DNA of 64,000 nucleotides from Desulfovibrio desulfuricans (GCF_004801255.1 NZ_CP036295.1:2058001-2122000); one strand, 5' to 3'; counted from the first letter of the stretch, positions 1 to 10,332 are shown. The notes: generated from the letters alone by a model not told the origin. Program-made: numbers and translations.

Positions 1-476
1 CGCGGCAAGTTCATCGCAGACGGCCAGGATGGGAATACCTGCACGTGTGCGTGGATGATGCTTCCAGAGCTGCGTACACCGCCGTCCTTCCAGACGAAAC
101 AGCCAAATCGGCGGTAGAATTTTTATGGTTTGCCGTTTCATGGTACGCCTCACACGGCATCAAGATAGAACGAATTCTGACGGATAACGGATCTTGCTAC
201 AGGTCAAGGAAGTTTCGTGACGCCTGTCGTGAGTTCGGAATAACGCATAAGCGGACACGGCCTTATCGACCACAAACCAACGGCAAGGCTGAACGCTTCA
301 TCAGAACAGCAATGCAAGAGTGGGCATACGCAGAAACATATACCCACTCTTGGAAAAGAACAGCGTATCTGCCGATATGGACGCATCGTTATAATTTCTT
401 GCGACCACACTCGGCTCTTGGCAGAAAACCTCCAGCTTCAAGGCTGGGAGGGTGAACAACGTGTTGACACTCTACA
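1..476 (+). mobile_element. IS481-family element, right-end fragment (copy 1)
   Basis: The element enters from the left edge and ends at 476 with CTCTACA. This is the same terminal sequence as the transposase 3' ends of the copies at 54.7 kb and 58.8 kb. The flanking bases CCTAGG contain CTAG, as at the other two insertion sites. The left end lies outside the window, so the target duplication cannot be confirmed here. Confidence 0.9.
3..455 (+). CDS. IS481-family transposase, C-terminal part
   Basis: Partial CDS, open from the window edge to TGA at 453-455. It carries the rve integrase core: an Asp in ILTDNGS and, about 35 residues on, the Glu in NGKAERFIRTA, the last two acids of the DDE triad. 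The first Asp is the one in CVDDASR. It is nearly identical to the intact copy on the minus strand near 55 kb; the C-terminal tail differs by one visible residue (RKPPAS against RKPQAS). No frameshift is seen in the visible part, so this copy may be functional. Confidence 0.9.
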   Translation, partial: RQVHRRRPGWEYLHVCVDDASRAAYTAVLPDETAKSAVEFLWFAVSWYASHGIKIERILTDNGSCYRSRKFRDACREFGITHKRTRPYRPQTNGKAERFIRTAMQEWAYAETYTHSWKRTAYLPIWTHRYNFLRPHSALGRKPPASRLGG

Positions 477-673
477 CCTAGGCGCGGATTATTGCTGCGG
501 CATCGGGGGCGGCGCAAGCCGCCCAGACCTGATCTGCCACGCAGCCCCTGCAACGAAAATCCATTCCACCTATCGGCCCCCGACAGGCCCGCCCCCCCTC
601 TGGCCCGACCCTTTTGCAACCCAATCCGGCAAGGCCTCTCCATGGCCCGCTCCGGCGACGCAGCAGATACTCC

Positions 674-1825
674 ATGACAGAACCGCTTTTGCCGACATTG
701 CAAAACCTTTCCGCCCAAACGGCCCGTCTGTGCCTTGAGGTGGAGCGGTTTTGCCTTGTGCGGCTGGGGCTTGCGCGCGGTTCAACGCTGCTGCTCGCCC
801 TCTCTGGCGGGGCGGATTCCACAGCTCTTGCGCTTGTGCTGCACCTGCTTGCCCCACGCCTCGGGCTGACCCTGCACGCCATGAGCGTCGACCACGGCCT
901 GCGGGAGGAATCCGCACAGGACGCTGCATCTGTACTGCAATTGTGCCAGCGGCTGGGCATTGCCTGCACGGTGCGGCAGGCCGATGTGCGCGGGCTGGCC
1001 GCAAGCGGCGGCATCAGCGTTGAAGACGCGGCCCGCAGACTGCGCTATGCTCTGCTGGAGCGGCAACGCACCGCTCTGGGAGCCGACTTTATCGCCCTTG
1101 GACACCATGCCGCAGATGTAAGCGAGGACATATTGCTGCGCCTGACGCGCGGCACTGGCTGGCCCGCCCTTGGCGGCATGGTCGCCCGCGACGACGAGCG
1201 CCGTCTGCTGCGCCCATTGCTGGCCTCTGACGCGCACGCACTTAAAGACCTGCTGCGCGAATGCGGCCTCGGCTGGTGCGAGGATGCCAGCAACCAGAGC
1301 CGCCAGTACAAGCGCAACAGGCTGCGCCTCGATGTATTGCCCCTGCTGCGACAGGAAAACCCGGCGCTCGACCGCACCCTGCACGATCTGTGGCAGCTCG
1401 CCCGGCTTGATGAAGATTACTGGAATAAAACGCTGGACGCGGCTCTGGTTGCGCACCCATGGATTGTGGGGGAGCCTGCGGCGGAGTTGCAGAAGGATCA
1501 AAGCACTGCCAGCGGCCCAAGTCTGACCCTGCCCGCAGGGTTGCTGTCGGCGCTGCACCCAGCTGCTCGATTGCGCCTGTATATGCGGGCTGTGCGTTGG
1601 TTATGCCGTCCTGCGACGGGGAAGGCAGGTGTGGACTCTGACAGTATGGGCCAGCTTCACGGCCAGGCCCGCGCCCGTACCCTTCTGGCGCTGGACGACG
1701 CCCTTGCCAAGGGGCGGGGAAACACGCTGTTTCAGTTGCCTGGCGGGCTGGTGGCGTACCTGAAGGGAGGAAGTGTTGTTTTTGGGCGCTGCGCGGTGGT
1801 TTCGTTGCAAGACTTCACGCCTTGA
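674..1825 (+). CDS. tilS: tRNA(Ile)-lysidine synthase TilS
   Basis: ATP-dependent cytosolic ligase that attaches lysine to C34 of the CAU-anticodon tRNA-Ile, switching decoding from AUG to AUA. The N-terminal PP-loop ATPase motif SGGADST is about 40 residues in, followed by the family blocks SVDHGLR and ALGHHAAD. At 383 residues it is a normal bacterial length. I chose ATG 674 because the frame extends upstream to 614 only with low-complexity, non-homologous residues; there is no clear Shine-Dalgarno sequence at either start. It stands alone between the IS fragment and the nfr operon. Confidence 0.93.
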   Translation: MTEPLLPTLQNLSAQTARLCLEVERFCLVRLGLARGSTLLLALSGGADSTALALVLHLLAPRLGLTLHAMSVDHGLREESAQDAASVLQLCQRLGIACTVRQADVRGLAASGGISVEDAARRLRYALLERQRTALGADFIALGHHAADVSEDILLRLTRGTGWPALGGMVARDDERRLLRPLLASDAHALKDLLRECGLGWCEDASNQSRQYKRNRLRLDVLPLLRQENPALDRTLHDLWQLARLDEDYWNKTLDAALVAHPWIVGEPAAELQKDQSTASGPSLTLPAGLLSALHPAARLRLYMRAVRWLCRPATGKAGVDSDSMGQLHGQARARTLLALDDALAKGRGNTLFQLPGGLVAYLKGGSVVFGRCAVVSLQDFTP

Positions 1826-1967
1826 TCGCGAGAGATTTATCAATGCCCGCGCCACTGCAACGAAACAGATTACTTGCCGACAGGATACTATCGTCGGCAC
1901 GAATGCTGCATAAATTCAGGGTGTCTCTTCGCAGACACGCGTAACCAGTAGCCGGAAATTGAACCAG

Positions 1968-4253
1968 ATGAATTTTACTGACGTTGCCATGCCCTATATT
2001 TTGCTTTGCCTTCAACTTGTGTTGTCGGGTCTTGGCATCGTTTTTTTAGTTAGCGGCATTGATGAATTTTTTATCGACTGTATTTATCTTGTCTTTAAAG
2101 CGTATCACAAGCTTTTTATCAGACGCAAATACCCGCCGCTGACGGAATCGCAGCTGCTTTCCATACCTGAGCAACCCATTGCCATAATGATTCCCTGCTG
2201 GGATGAGTCTGACGTTATCCGGCGCATGCTTGATAATACAATAAAAACTGTCAATTATTCAAACTACCAGATTTTTGTCGGCACATACCCCAACGACCCC
2301 CAAACCCAGCGCGAGGTGGCCCTGGCAAGCGAGGTCTACGGCAACGTAAACAGAATCGTATGCCCCAAGGATGGCCCCACCAACAAGGCCGACTGCCTGA
2401 ACTGGATTTACGCCGGTATCCGTCACTATGAAAAGCAGCACGGCGTAGAATTTGCCATCTACGTGATGAACGACTCAGAGGACATTGTACATCCATTATA
2501 TCTAAAGCTTTTCAACTATCTTATTCCGCGCAAGGACATGGTGCAGCTGCCGGTTTTTCCCATGGTGCTGCGGTGGTGGAACTTTACCGCCGGGCACTAT
2601 GCCGACGAATTTGCCGAAAACCACGCCCGCGACATGCTGGTGCGCGAAATTTTGAGCAAATCCGTGCCGTCGGCTGGCGTCGGCAGCGGGTACAGCCGCC
2701 GCGCACTGGAACTGCTGGCAGCGGACAGCAACAACCAGCTTTTCAACATTGATTCCCTTACCGAAGACTATGACTTTGGCATGCGCATGCGCAAATTTGG
2801 CCTGCGCCAGATTTTTGTTCGCCAGATTTTGCATCGTCAGATAAGCCGCACAAGCAGGTTCACCGGCAGGCGGTATACGACCTCAAAAAGGGAATATATC
2901 GTTATCAGAGAATTTTTCCCCCGCACATTCACCTCGGCAGTACGGCAAAAGTCGCGCTGGATCATGGGCATAGCGCTTCAAGGCTGGGCGAGCATAGGCT
3001 GGCAGGGCAACTTTTGGACCCGCTACATGCTGTACCGGGACAGAAAGGGCCTCGTAACCAACATCGTCAGCATGACGGCAAACGTCGTGGTGCCCGTGGT
3101 CGCCCTTATCTGGCTGTATACGCAGATCAAGCCCGATGCCTATAATTATCCCCCCATTGTCGAACGGGATACCTGGCTTTGGTATTTACTGCAGATCAAC
3201 CTGTTCTTTTTCTTTTGGCGGTCGTTCTGCCGTCTGCTTTATGTATATTTTGTATACGGCTTTGGCGAGGCGCTCCTTTCCTTTCCCCGGCTTATCTGGG
3301 GCAACGTGATCAACTTTGCGGCAACAATGCGGGCTTTCAGGCTTTATGCCCGCTATTTGCTGACCGGCAAAGTCATTGCCTGGGACAAAACCGACCACGT
3401 CTACCCCTCCGAAGAAGACCTGATGGCCTACCGACGCAGGTTGGGCGACCTTATGCTGGAAAGGCATTTTATCACCACCTCCCAGCTTGACGAAGCGCTC
3501 GCCCGGCAAAAGGAATCGGGCCTCCCCCTTGGGCACGTATTGCTCGATATGGGGATGACAACCGAGGACAAGCTGATTCAGATTCTTGGCCAGCAGTTTC
3601 ACCTTGAAACCAAGGATGTTGACCCGTTTTTGACGCCGATGGACGCGTTGACGGCCATTCCCCGTAAAATGGCCCTGGCCAACAGCGCCTTTCCCCTTGA
3701 AATCAGGCCGTCGGGCGAACTTGCCGTGGCGGTGGAAAACCCGCCCTCGCAGCAGGCCATTACCGAAATGGAACGGGCTGCAGGCCGCGCCATTGTGCTG
3801 TATCTTGTGACCAAGAGCGATCTGGCCTACGCCCTGCGCTTCGGTTTTGACCGCATCGCCGCCGCAAATTCACAGGAAACCATGCAGCTGGTGCAAAAAA
3901 TCAAAAACTCCGGTCTACTGACAGACGAGCAGGTGGAAAACGCCTTTCGCCAGCAGCGCAAAACATATGCCCGGCTGGGAGACGTGCTGGTTCAGGAAAA
4001 AATGCTGCAGTACAAGCAGTTGAAAGAAGCTGAAGCGCGATATTTTGCCCTCAGCAACCCAAGGGAACGGTTTGGCGTTTACCTCGTCATCCAGGGGTAC
4101 ATCACCCGAGACCAGCTGGTGCAGGCGCTTAAGCTCCAGGAACCCACCTGCGCAACACTGCAGTGTACCCTGCTCCAGCTTGGCTATGTATCGCAAAAGG
4201 ATATTGATGCCCTTGAAGCCCTGCCGCCCCAAAGCGAGGTCAGCCATGCCTGA
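1968..4253 (+). CDS. nfrB: NfrB-like glycosyltransferase with c-di-GMP-binding MshEN modules
   Basis: Inner-membrane family 2 glycosyltransferase of the NfrB type (phage N4 adsorption protein B), about 761 residues. An N-terminal membrane segment (residues ~8-30) precedes the GT2 core with an acidic NDSED motif, TEDYD and the processive QKSRW motif, then further membrane helices (~365-470). The C-terminal ~290 residues contain MshEN-type repeats: RLGDLMLERHF and PLGHVLLDMG, then a second pair RLGDVLVQEKM and RFGVYLVIQG. In E. coli the NfrA/NfrB pathway makes a secreted polysaccharide under c-di-GMP control (family knowledge). A TTG lies at 1959 in frame; I prefer ATG 1968, though neither has a strong ribosome site. 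It overlaps nfrA by 8 bases. Confidence 0.88.
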   Translation: MNFTDVAMPYILLCLQLVLSGLGIVFLVSGIDEFFIDCIYLVFKAYHKLFIRRKYPPLTESQLLSIPEQPIAIMIPCWDESDVIRRMLDNTIKTVNYSNYQIFVGTYPNDPQTQREVALASEVYGNVNRIVCPKDGPTNKADCLNWIYAGIRHYEKQHGVEFAIYVMNDSEDIVHPLYLKLFNYLIPRKDMVQLPVFPMVLRWWNFTAGHYADEFAENHARDMLVREILSKSVPSAGVGSGYSRRALELLAADSNNQLFNIDSLTEDYDFGMRMRKFGLRQIFVRQILHRQISRTSRFTGRRYTTSKREYIVIREFFPRTFTSAVRQKSRWIMGIALQGWASIGWQGNFWTRYMLYRDRKGLVTNIVSMTANVVVPVVALIWLYTQIKPDAYNYPPIVERDTWLWYLLQINLFFFFWRSFCRLLYVYFVYGFGEALLSFPRLIWGNVINFAATMRAFRLYARYLLTGKVIAWDKTDHVYPSEEDLMAYRRRLGDLMLERHFITTSQLDEALARQKESGLPLGHVLLDMGMTTEDKLIQILGQQFHLETKDVDPFLTPMDALTAIPRKMALANSAFPLEIRPSGELAVAVENPPSQQAITEMERAAGRAIVLYLVTKSDLAYALRFGFDRIAAANSQETMQLVQKIKNSGLLTDEQVENAFRQQRKTYARLGDVLVQEKMLQYKQLKEAEARYFALSNPRERFGVYLVIQGYITRDQLVQALKLQEPTCATLQCTLLQLGYVSQKDIDALEALPPQSEVSHA

Positions 4254-7200
4254 CAGCACCACGCCGTTGAAGCACAGGCGACGGCCCCGCACCCGCCAGC
4301 TGCTGCGCTGGAGCATCCCGGCCCTGCTGGCGCTGTGGCTTGCGCCCACGGTCACGCCCGTAGCGGCTGCCGACGCGCCCCGGCAAAACGAACCGGCCCA
4401 GGCGTCCAAAGGCTTTTTTCAGGACCGGCTGAACCTCTTCAAGAGCTACCCGCACCTGGACATGGCCTACCGCAGGCAGAACCAGGGGCAGCTTGAGGAA
4501 GCGGCAAAAGAATTCCAGCAGTACCTCGCCCTGCGGCCAGACGATGCCAAGGCGAGATCTGACTACATGAACCTTCTTTTTCGTATGGAAAAGTACGCCG
4601 AAGCCCTGGCCCTGCTCGACGGGCTGCCCGATGCGGATACAAATTACGACCTGCAGCAGCTCAAGGCCTCCATATTTATCAAGCAGGGGCGCTCGGCAGA
4701 GGCCCTCGACGCGTACGCCAAATCTCTGGCCGCAGCGCGTAGCGATGCGGAAAAGCTCACTGTATTGCAATCTATGGCCTATCTGAGCCAGCAAGGCGGC
4801 CTGCTGGAACAGGCCAACCAGTACCTTGCCCAGGCGCGGGCCATAGCCCCGCACAATGCCCCTCTGCTGCAAAAGCAGGCCGCCATCGCCAGCATGGCGG
4901 GCAACAAGGGGGAGGCCGTACGGCTGAGCAGAGAGCTGACAATCATTGATCCCTCGCCGCAAAACCGCACCACCCTCGCCAACAACCTTTTTGCCGCCGG
5001 GCAGTACGCCCAGGCCGCTGACGAGTACGCCCATCTGACAGACAGCGACAGCCAGATGCTGCTCAAGGCGGGCCTGAGCTTTGCCGCAGCGCATGACAAC
5101 GCCAACGCCGTGCAGTACCTTGAAAAATATCTTGCACTCAACGAGCCCCGTCAAACCGGCGATGCCATGCTGGCCTTGGGCAACGCCTACACAGAGCTGG
5201 GCGACGGCACGCAGGCGGCACGCACGTACAGAGAGTATCTGGGCTTTGCCACAGAGCCGCGCCAAAAAGCCGCCGCCCTGCTGGCGCTGGGCAATGCCTA
5301 CGCCATAGCAGGCGATGCCCGCAAAGCCTATGAAACATACGACACGGCCCAAGCCCTGTCCGAAGAGTTTTCGCCAGCTGAAAAAAAACAGCTGTACACG
5401 TCACTGGGCTTGTCAGCGCTGGCTGCATCCTCGCCCGAGCTGGCCCTTAAGCCTTTGCAGACGGCCCTGCCCCTGCAGGAGAACCTGCAAAACAAGAATC
5501 TTGTGCTGCAGTCGCTCGCGCAGGCCCTCACCTCGCTGGGCAACCTGCAAGAGGCCGCAGAGGCATGGCGAACCGCAGCGGCGAGCCCCGGCGTCACGCC
5601 TCAGGGCCTGGCCCGCTGCAACGAAAACCTGGGGTATATCCTGAGTTCGCTCGGCGACCATGCGGGAGCGCGCGAGGCCTTTGCCCGCGCCGTTGCCGCA
5701 GGCGGCCCCAGCTGGGAACTGATGCTGGCTCTCGCCCAGGCGGACTTTATGACCGGGCGCTTCAACGACGCCCTCGAGCATTTTGAAAAATCAGAACAGT
5801 TGCGCCCATCGCCCGACACCAGGCTGGCCCTGGGTCACACGTATGAACGGCTGGGCAAACTGGGACTGGCCATCGTCAACTTTCAGAGCGTCGCCGCCCA
5901 CATCCGCACTCTGCCTGCCGCCCAGCAGAATGAATATTATAAAAGCATGGGCTACCTGTATTCGGTAGAATCACGGTACGACGCGGCTGTGGAAGCATAC
6001 GGCAAGGCGCTGACGCTGCGCTACGACGACGCCACCGCCGTCAGGCTTGGGCGTGCGCAGCGCATGTCAAACCAGCTGGACGCGGCCCGCCAAACGCTGG
6101 AGGCCGTCAACGCCCAATCACTGGATGCGGATATGCGCCTGCTGCGGCTTTCTGAGCTGGCGACCATTGCCGACCAGGAGCAGCGGTACCCCGACGAGGA
6201 TGCCTTGCTGCAAGAGGCCCTGGCCCTGCGCGACACCGCCGATCTCAACTTTCGCCTGGCATCGCTCAAACGCCGGACCAATCAGCTGCCCGACGCCATC
6301 CGGCTGTACCGCAAAACTGTTGAGCTGGAAGACTCCGGCTCGGCACAGGCGGCCCTTGGCTACGCCCTGAGCGACGACGGCCAGTTTGCCGCCGCGGCTC
6401 GGGCCTTTGAGGCCGCGCTGCAAAAGGAAGAAGGCCTCGCCCCCCTTTATGAAGACCTTGGCTATGCTTATATGCACGATTCGCAAAACAGCCGTGCGGC
6501 TGAGGCTTTCAAACGCGCCATAGACAACGCCCTGGCCCAGGCCGATGCTGTTGACGGCGACAAGGACGCCGCCGACAAGGCTTACAGACTGCGCAAAGAA
6601 GTCACCAAGCTGCAGACCCACCTGACCACAACGGCCTATCTTTCTTATGCGCCCGGCGCAACGGGCAGCACAAGCTGGTCGGGCGGCGACTCGTCGCGCA
6701 CGGTGCGGTCGGGCGGCGGCGTTGAGCTGGCCTGGATTCCGCCATTTATCGGCCTGCGCGACGACCGCATTTTGCAGGTTATAGGGCGCGTCAGCGCCAA
6801 CCTTGATAAAAACAATTCATTTTCATTCGACAACAAGTCCTGGCAGGGCGCGGTGGGCCTGCGCTACAAACCCTTCCAGAGCCAAAACCTCAGCGTGGGC
6901 GTGGAGAGGCTGTTTCATCTTGGCAGAAATGCCGAAGACAACTGGCTTTTCCGTGCCATGTATTCCTGGTCCGACGGGCTTGACCTGCAACCCGGCAAGG
7001 ACTTCTGGAACTACTCGTTCATATACGGCGAGTACGACTACTACGCCGACTACAACGCTCGCAGCGCCCTATACGGCGAGGTCAGACAGGGCGTAACCTT
7101 TAACCTGTACGACAAATGGCTTGTTTCGCCCCATCTGGTTGGCGACTTCAAACTGATTGAACCGGACAGGGACCAGGATTCACTGGCTGAGATCGGGGCA

Positions 7201-7365
7201 GGCTTTTCGCTGCGCTACCTGTTGCCTGCCCATGCCTATGAAGTGTCGCGCTCGTCGCTGGAATTTTTGCTGCAATACAAGTACGGAACGCTCTTTCACG
7301 CGCTGAGCAACAATAAAAATAACAACATCAATTCCGTGTTTCTTACAACCATCATTACTTTTTAG
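4246..7365 (+). CDS. nfrA: NfrA-like TPR/beta-barrel outer-membrane protein
   Basis: Outer-membrane partner of NfrB, about 1039 residues. ATG 4246 overlaps the nfrB stop and gives a signal peptide: basic residues, a hydrophobic stretch ending PVAAA, then processed protein. Residues ~60-830 are a long TPR array with repeated signatures such as ALGNAYTELGDG, LALGHTYERLGKLG and YEDLGYAYMHDSQ. The last ~230 residues alternate aromatic and polar residues like a beta-barrel and end in Phe, the usual outer-membrane insertion signal. An upstream in-frame ATG at 4045 lies wholly inside nfrB and is rejected. Expected role: export of the polymer made by NfrB; in E. coli it is also the N4 phage receptor. 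Confidence 0.88.
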   Translation: MPDSTTPLKHRRRPRTRQLLRWSIPALLALWLAPTVTPVAAADAPRQNEPAQASKGFFQDRLNLFKSYPHLDMAYRRQNQGQLEEAAKEFQQYLALRPDDAKARSDYMNLLFRMEKYAEALALLDGLPDADTNYDLQQLKASIFIKQGRSAEALDAYAKSLAAARSDAEKLTVLQSMAYLSQQGGLLEQANQYLAQARAIAPHNAPLLQKQAAIASMAGNKGEAVRLSRELTIIDPSPQNRTTLANNLFAAGQYAQAADEYAHLTDSDSQMLLKAGLSFAAAHDNANAVQYLEKYLALNEPRQTGDAMLALGNAYTELGDGTQAARTYREYLGFATEPRQKAAALLALGNAYAIAGDARKAYETYDTAQALSEEFSPAEKKQLYTSLGLSALAASSPELALKPLQTALPLQENLQNKNLVLQSLAQALTSLGNLQEAAEAWRTAAASPGVTPQGLARCNENLGYILSSLGDHAGAREAFARAVAAGGPSWELMLALAQADFMTGRFNDALEHFEKSEQLRPSPDTRLALGHTYERLGKLGLAIVNFQSVAAHIRTLPAAQQNEYYKSMGYLYSVESRYDAAVEAYGKALTLRYDDATAVRLGRAQRMSNQLDAARQTLEAVNAQSLDADMRLLRLSELATIADQEQRYPDEDALLQEALALRDTADLNFRLASLKRRTNQLPDAIRLYRKTVELEDSGSAQAALGYALSDDGQFAAAARAFEAALQKEEGLAPLYEDLGYAYMHDSQNSRAAEAFKRAIDNALAQADAVDGDKDAADKAYRLRKEVTKLQTHLTTTAYLSYAPGATGSTSWSGGDSSRTVRSGGGVELAWIPPFIGLRDDRILQVIGRVSANLDKNNSFSFDNKSWQGAVGLRYKPFQSQNLSVGVERLFHLGRNAEDNWLFRAMYSWSDGLDLQPGKDFWNYSFIYGEYDYYADYNARSALYGEVRQGVTFNLYDKWLVSPHLVGDFKLIEPDRDQDSLAEIGAGFSLRYLLPAHAYEVSRSSLEFLLQYKYGTLFHALSNNKNNNINSVFLTTIITF

Positions 7366-7377
7366 TGGAAAACCAGT

Positions 7378-8427
7378 ATGCGCTACGCACGTTACCTGCT
7401 GTTTTTATTACTGGTATGCACTATCCTTGCTCCCGCGACAGCCGGAGCAAAGGACAGAACGCCGCGCTTTACAAGCACGTTTATGCAGTTGTGGGACACG
7501 CACTCCACCTGGGAGAGCACCCGCTGGAACGACCTGTTTGCCTCGCTGCGGGCCATTGGCATTACCGAAGTCATTGTCCAGTGGACAACCAGCCACGACA
7601 GTGCAGGCCCGGCCAGCGCGGCAATGGCGGAAGGCGCGCAGGCCCCGCGCCGCGCGGCAGCTCCCCTGCGCCTGCACCCGGCCCTGCCCCTCGTGCTGCA
7701 GGCGGCCAAGGCGCAGCATATGCAGGTTGTGCTGGGCCTCGCCCATGACCCGGCCTACTGGGACAAAATCAAATCAGAACCAGAGCTTGTACGCCGCTAC
7801 CTGCGCCAGCTGGGCAACGTCAGTCTGCAGGCTGCCCGCGCCGCAATGTTGCTGCCTGACAGCAAAGAGGTGGTCAGCGGTTTTTACATTCCGCAGGAAA
7901 TTGACGACAAAACGTGGCTCGAACCAGAACGACAAAACGTGCTTGTGGAGTACCTGACTAATCTGAGGGCTGGGCTGCAAACAGCTGCTCCGGGCCTGCC
8001 CGTGGGCATATCGGGATTTTCCAACGCCTTTGCCGAACCGGCCATGCTGGAGCGGTTCTGGCAAACGCTGTTAAAAAAATCCGGGATAGCGCGCCTGCTG
8101 TTTCAGGACGGCGTGGGCGTGCACAAGCTCCGGCTGCAGGAGACGGGCCTGTTTATGGCGGCGGCGGCGCGCGCAGCGCTGCAGGCTGGTGCAACGCTGA
8201 CCCCTGTGGTCGAAGTCTTTCGTCAGGTTGACGGCCCACCGGTCAACGACAAGCCATTTCGCGCCGTGCCCGCAGGCATGTCTGGCCTGCAACGCCAGCT
8301 GGCCATTGCCTCGGCGCAACCCCACGCGGGCATTGCGGCGTTTAGCCTGCCCGAATACTGCTCTCCATATGGCATCAAGGGGGCGGCCTCGCTTTACGCG
8401 CAGTATAAGGCCTACATCCGCCGCTAG
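7378..8427 (+). CDS. Secreted DUF4434 protein (YbcH-like), third nfr gene
   Basis: Protein of 349 residues with an N-terminal signal peptide (hydrophobic residues ~5-22, cleavage near TAGAK). The body resembles the DUF4434 glycoside-hydrolase-like TIM-barrel family: an early FMQLWDTHSTW block, GITEVIVQWT, VVLGLAHDPAYW and GFYIPQEIDD, with acidic residues where such folds place catalytic ones. E. coli carries a DUF4434 protein, YbcH, next to nfrA/nfrB, so the context supports a periplasmic enzyme acting on the Nfr polysaccharide (inference). It starts 12 bases after nfrA and closes the operon. No activity has been assigned from sequence. Confidence 0.78.
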   Translation: MRYARYLLFLLLVCTILAPATAGAKDRTPRFTSTFMQLWDTHSTWESTRWNDLFASLRAIGITEVIVQWTTSHDSAGPASAAMAEGAQAPRRAAAPLRLHPALPLVLQAAKAQHMQVVLGLAHDPAYWDKIKSEPELVRRYLRQLGNVSLQAARAAMLLPDSKEVVSGFYIPQEIDDKTWLEPERQNVLVEYLTNLRAGLQTAAPGLPVGISGFSNAFAEPAMLERFWQTLLKKSGIARLLFQDGVGVHKLRLQETGLFMAAAARAALQAGATLTPVVEVFRQVDGPPVNDKPFRAVPAGMSGLQRQLAIASAQPHAGIAAFSLPEYCSPYGIKGAASLYAQYKAYIRR

Positions 8428-9594
8428 CCAGTCTGGTTATTCAGCACAGCAGCCGCAGCGCACAAAGCCGACCAAAGGCTGCCGAGTGCCGGCGGCCGTG
8501 CGCCATCCACAACCTGCACCCGCACTCTGACAGAAAAATACTTTTATTTTAAATAATTAGATACATTGGCGTCGCCAACTCGCGGGGTCTTGGCATCATG
8601 CTTGTCGACAGATTGTACAGCAAGTACAACCGGGCATGTCGCTCCAGTCTACGTTCATGCGCAAATGAAATTACCTAACAACTTATTTTTATTAAGTAAA
8701 TTTTGTTTTACAGAACAGCCTTTACGGAAAATCCGCAAATTCGACACAGCTCATTTGCTTATATGGCAAAATTTTCGGTAATAGTTTTGCTGCACAAACT
8801 GTCCTGAAACATGAATCAGACAACTTCATTGCAAACAGATTAACAATTATTTATACATATATATACATATCATTACATACACACAAAAAAATCTTTGGGG
8901 GCGTTGAAACGAAATTTATTTTTTTCAGAACAAAGTTATGTGAAATTTCGGCAAATATCATCCTGCTATCTGTTTATAAAAACAATTAACCAATCATTGG
9001 AGCATGTCCTGCAGACAGCCTCTGGAATCATCGATTTGACGCCTGCGCATAAAATATTTATTTTGCCGACCAAGTTAATGCTGTCTCAACAAATTTTGCC
9101 GTCTTGCCCTGCCCCACACAAAGATCGCTTGAGATGAAGCTGCATGGATAACCCGCCTTAACTTGGTTAAAACGGGCGTGCACGTTGCGCTTGCCATCAT
9201 GTGGCAACGCACTGCCACCAGCTGGGCTACAATTTTTAGGACGCGCTAACTACGAGAGATATCTGACTGTTATTCTGCCTGGCCAGACCGGCATGCGTTA
9301 TTCACTGCTGACGCTGGGGCAAATTGATGCTACGCTATCATTTGAGAATAGTGCATGTAAGAATAAGTCCGCTATAACCGCCGCAGAAAAAAATTTACGC
9401 TTGGAGCATTTTAAGACAACAGGACAAGCATCATGTTTCTTTGACGCAGTAAATATTTATTTTGAGATACGACACAATGCAACTGGCTTGACTGTATTGC
9501 GATAACATTGCGATGCAAAGTCAATATTGGAGATGAAGTAATCAATATCTCTACTAATACAAGCACAATATAATACAGGTTTTGGAATACTACC
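8428..9594. other. Intergenic region, AT-rich, no convincing gene
   Basis: About 1.17 kb between the nfr operon and the GntR gene. Three short plus-strand frames (8566, 8895, 9185) have no recognisable domains and no ribosome sites, and I do not call them. Two operator-like signals lie close together: TGTCGACA at 8603-8610 (the core of the ATTGTCGACAAT sites near 26 kb) and the inverted repeat TTGTAC-N5-GTACAA at 8613-8629. Confidence 0.6.
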
Positions 9595-10254
9595 ATGCTG
9601 AATGACAGAAAAAAACAGGCTTACAATTACCTTAGGAATGCAATCATTAGCAATGAGCTTGCCCCTGGAGCGCCCATTCGCGAACAGGAGCTGACAAAGC
9701 GCCTGAAAATGAGCCGTACCCCCATCCGCGAGGCCATGCGCGAATTGGAAAAAGATGGGCTTTTGATCAGCTACCCTGCCAGGGGCACCTTTGTTTTGGT
9801 GGTATCGCCTTCAGATGCTGCTGAAATTTATGATCTGCGGATACTGTGCGAACTTTGGGCGCTGGAGCAAGGCCTGTCGAGGATGCACGACAGCGAGATT
9901 GAAATTATCAACAGGCTTACCAAAGAAGCCGAGACAAATATCGACTGGGAAAAATTTCATCTTTCTGACCTGCTGCTGCACAACCTCATTATTGAAAAAA
10001 GCTACAACAAAAGGCTGGTGTCGTTTATACAGGCCATTAACGGTCAAATTGAACGCATCAGAAGATTCAATGCCAAGGGCAAGGCCAGATATGACCTTGG
10101 TATTGTAGAACACAAAAAAATTCTCAATGCTCTGTTCAACAGAAATCTGCCCGCCGCCAAAAAAGCGCTGGAAGAACACCTGCGCACAAGCCGGTCTACC
10201 GCCATTGAAATTGCCAAAATGTTTGAAATGCAGTCCGTGCCCCATAAATCCTGA
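9595..10254 (+). CDS. GntR-family (FCD subfamily) transcriptional regulator
   Basis: DNA-binding regulator of 219 residues. The N-terminal winged helix (residues ~5-70) has the GntR signature: LAPGAPIREQEL, MSRTPIREAMREL and the wing YPARGTFV. A C-terminal all-helical FCD ligand domain (~80-205) contains paired His/Asp residues of the kind that bind metal and a carboxylate effector. FCD regulators typically respond to organic acids, including lactate-type 2-hydroxy acids, which fits the downstream island. It has no Shine-Dalgarno sequence worth naming. It is convergent with the porin gene and separated from it by two hairpins. It is a candidate for binding the ATTGTCGACAAT sites at 26 kb (inference). 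Confidence 0.88.
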   Translation: MLNDRKKQAYNYLRNAIISNELAPGAPIREQELTKRLKMSRTPIREAMRELEKDGLLISYPARGTFVLVVSPSDAAEIYDLRILCELWALEQGLSRMHDSEIEIINRLTKEAETNIDWEKFHLSDLLLHNLIIEKSYNKRLVSFIQAINGQIERIRRFNAKGKARYDLGIVEHKKILNALFNRNLPAAKKALEEHLRTSRSTAIEIAKMFEMQSVPHKS

Positions 10255-10332
10255 TTGCCCCTCTCCTCTATACGACACTTTCCCGCGATTATTTGCAGCA
10301 ATGCGCTTATGTGCGCTTGCCGATTGAGCAAA

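Noticed and set aside
8566-9505. Three short plus-strand frames before the GntR gene
   Set aside because: No ribosome sites, no domains, and composition like the surrounding noncoding DNA.
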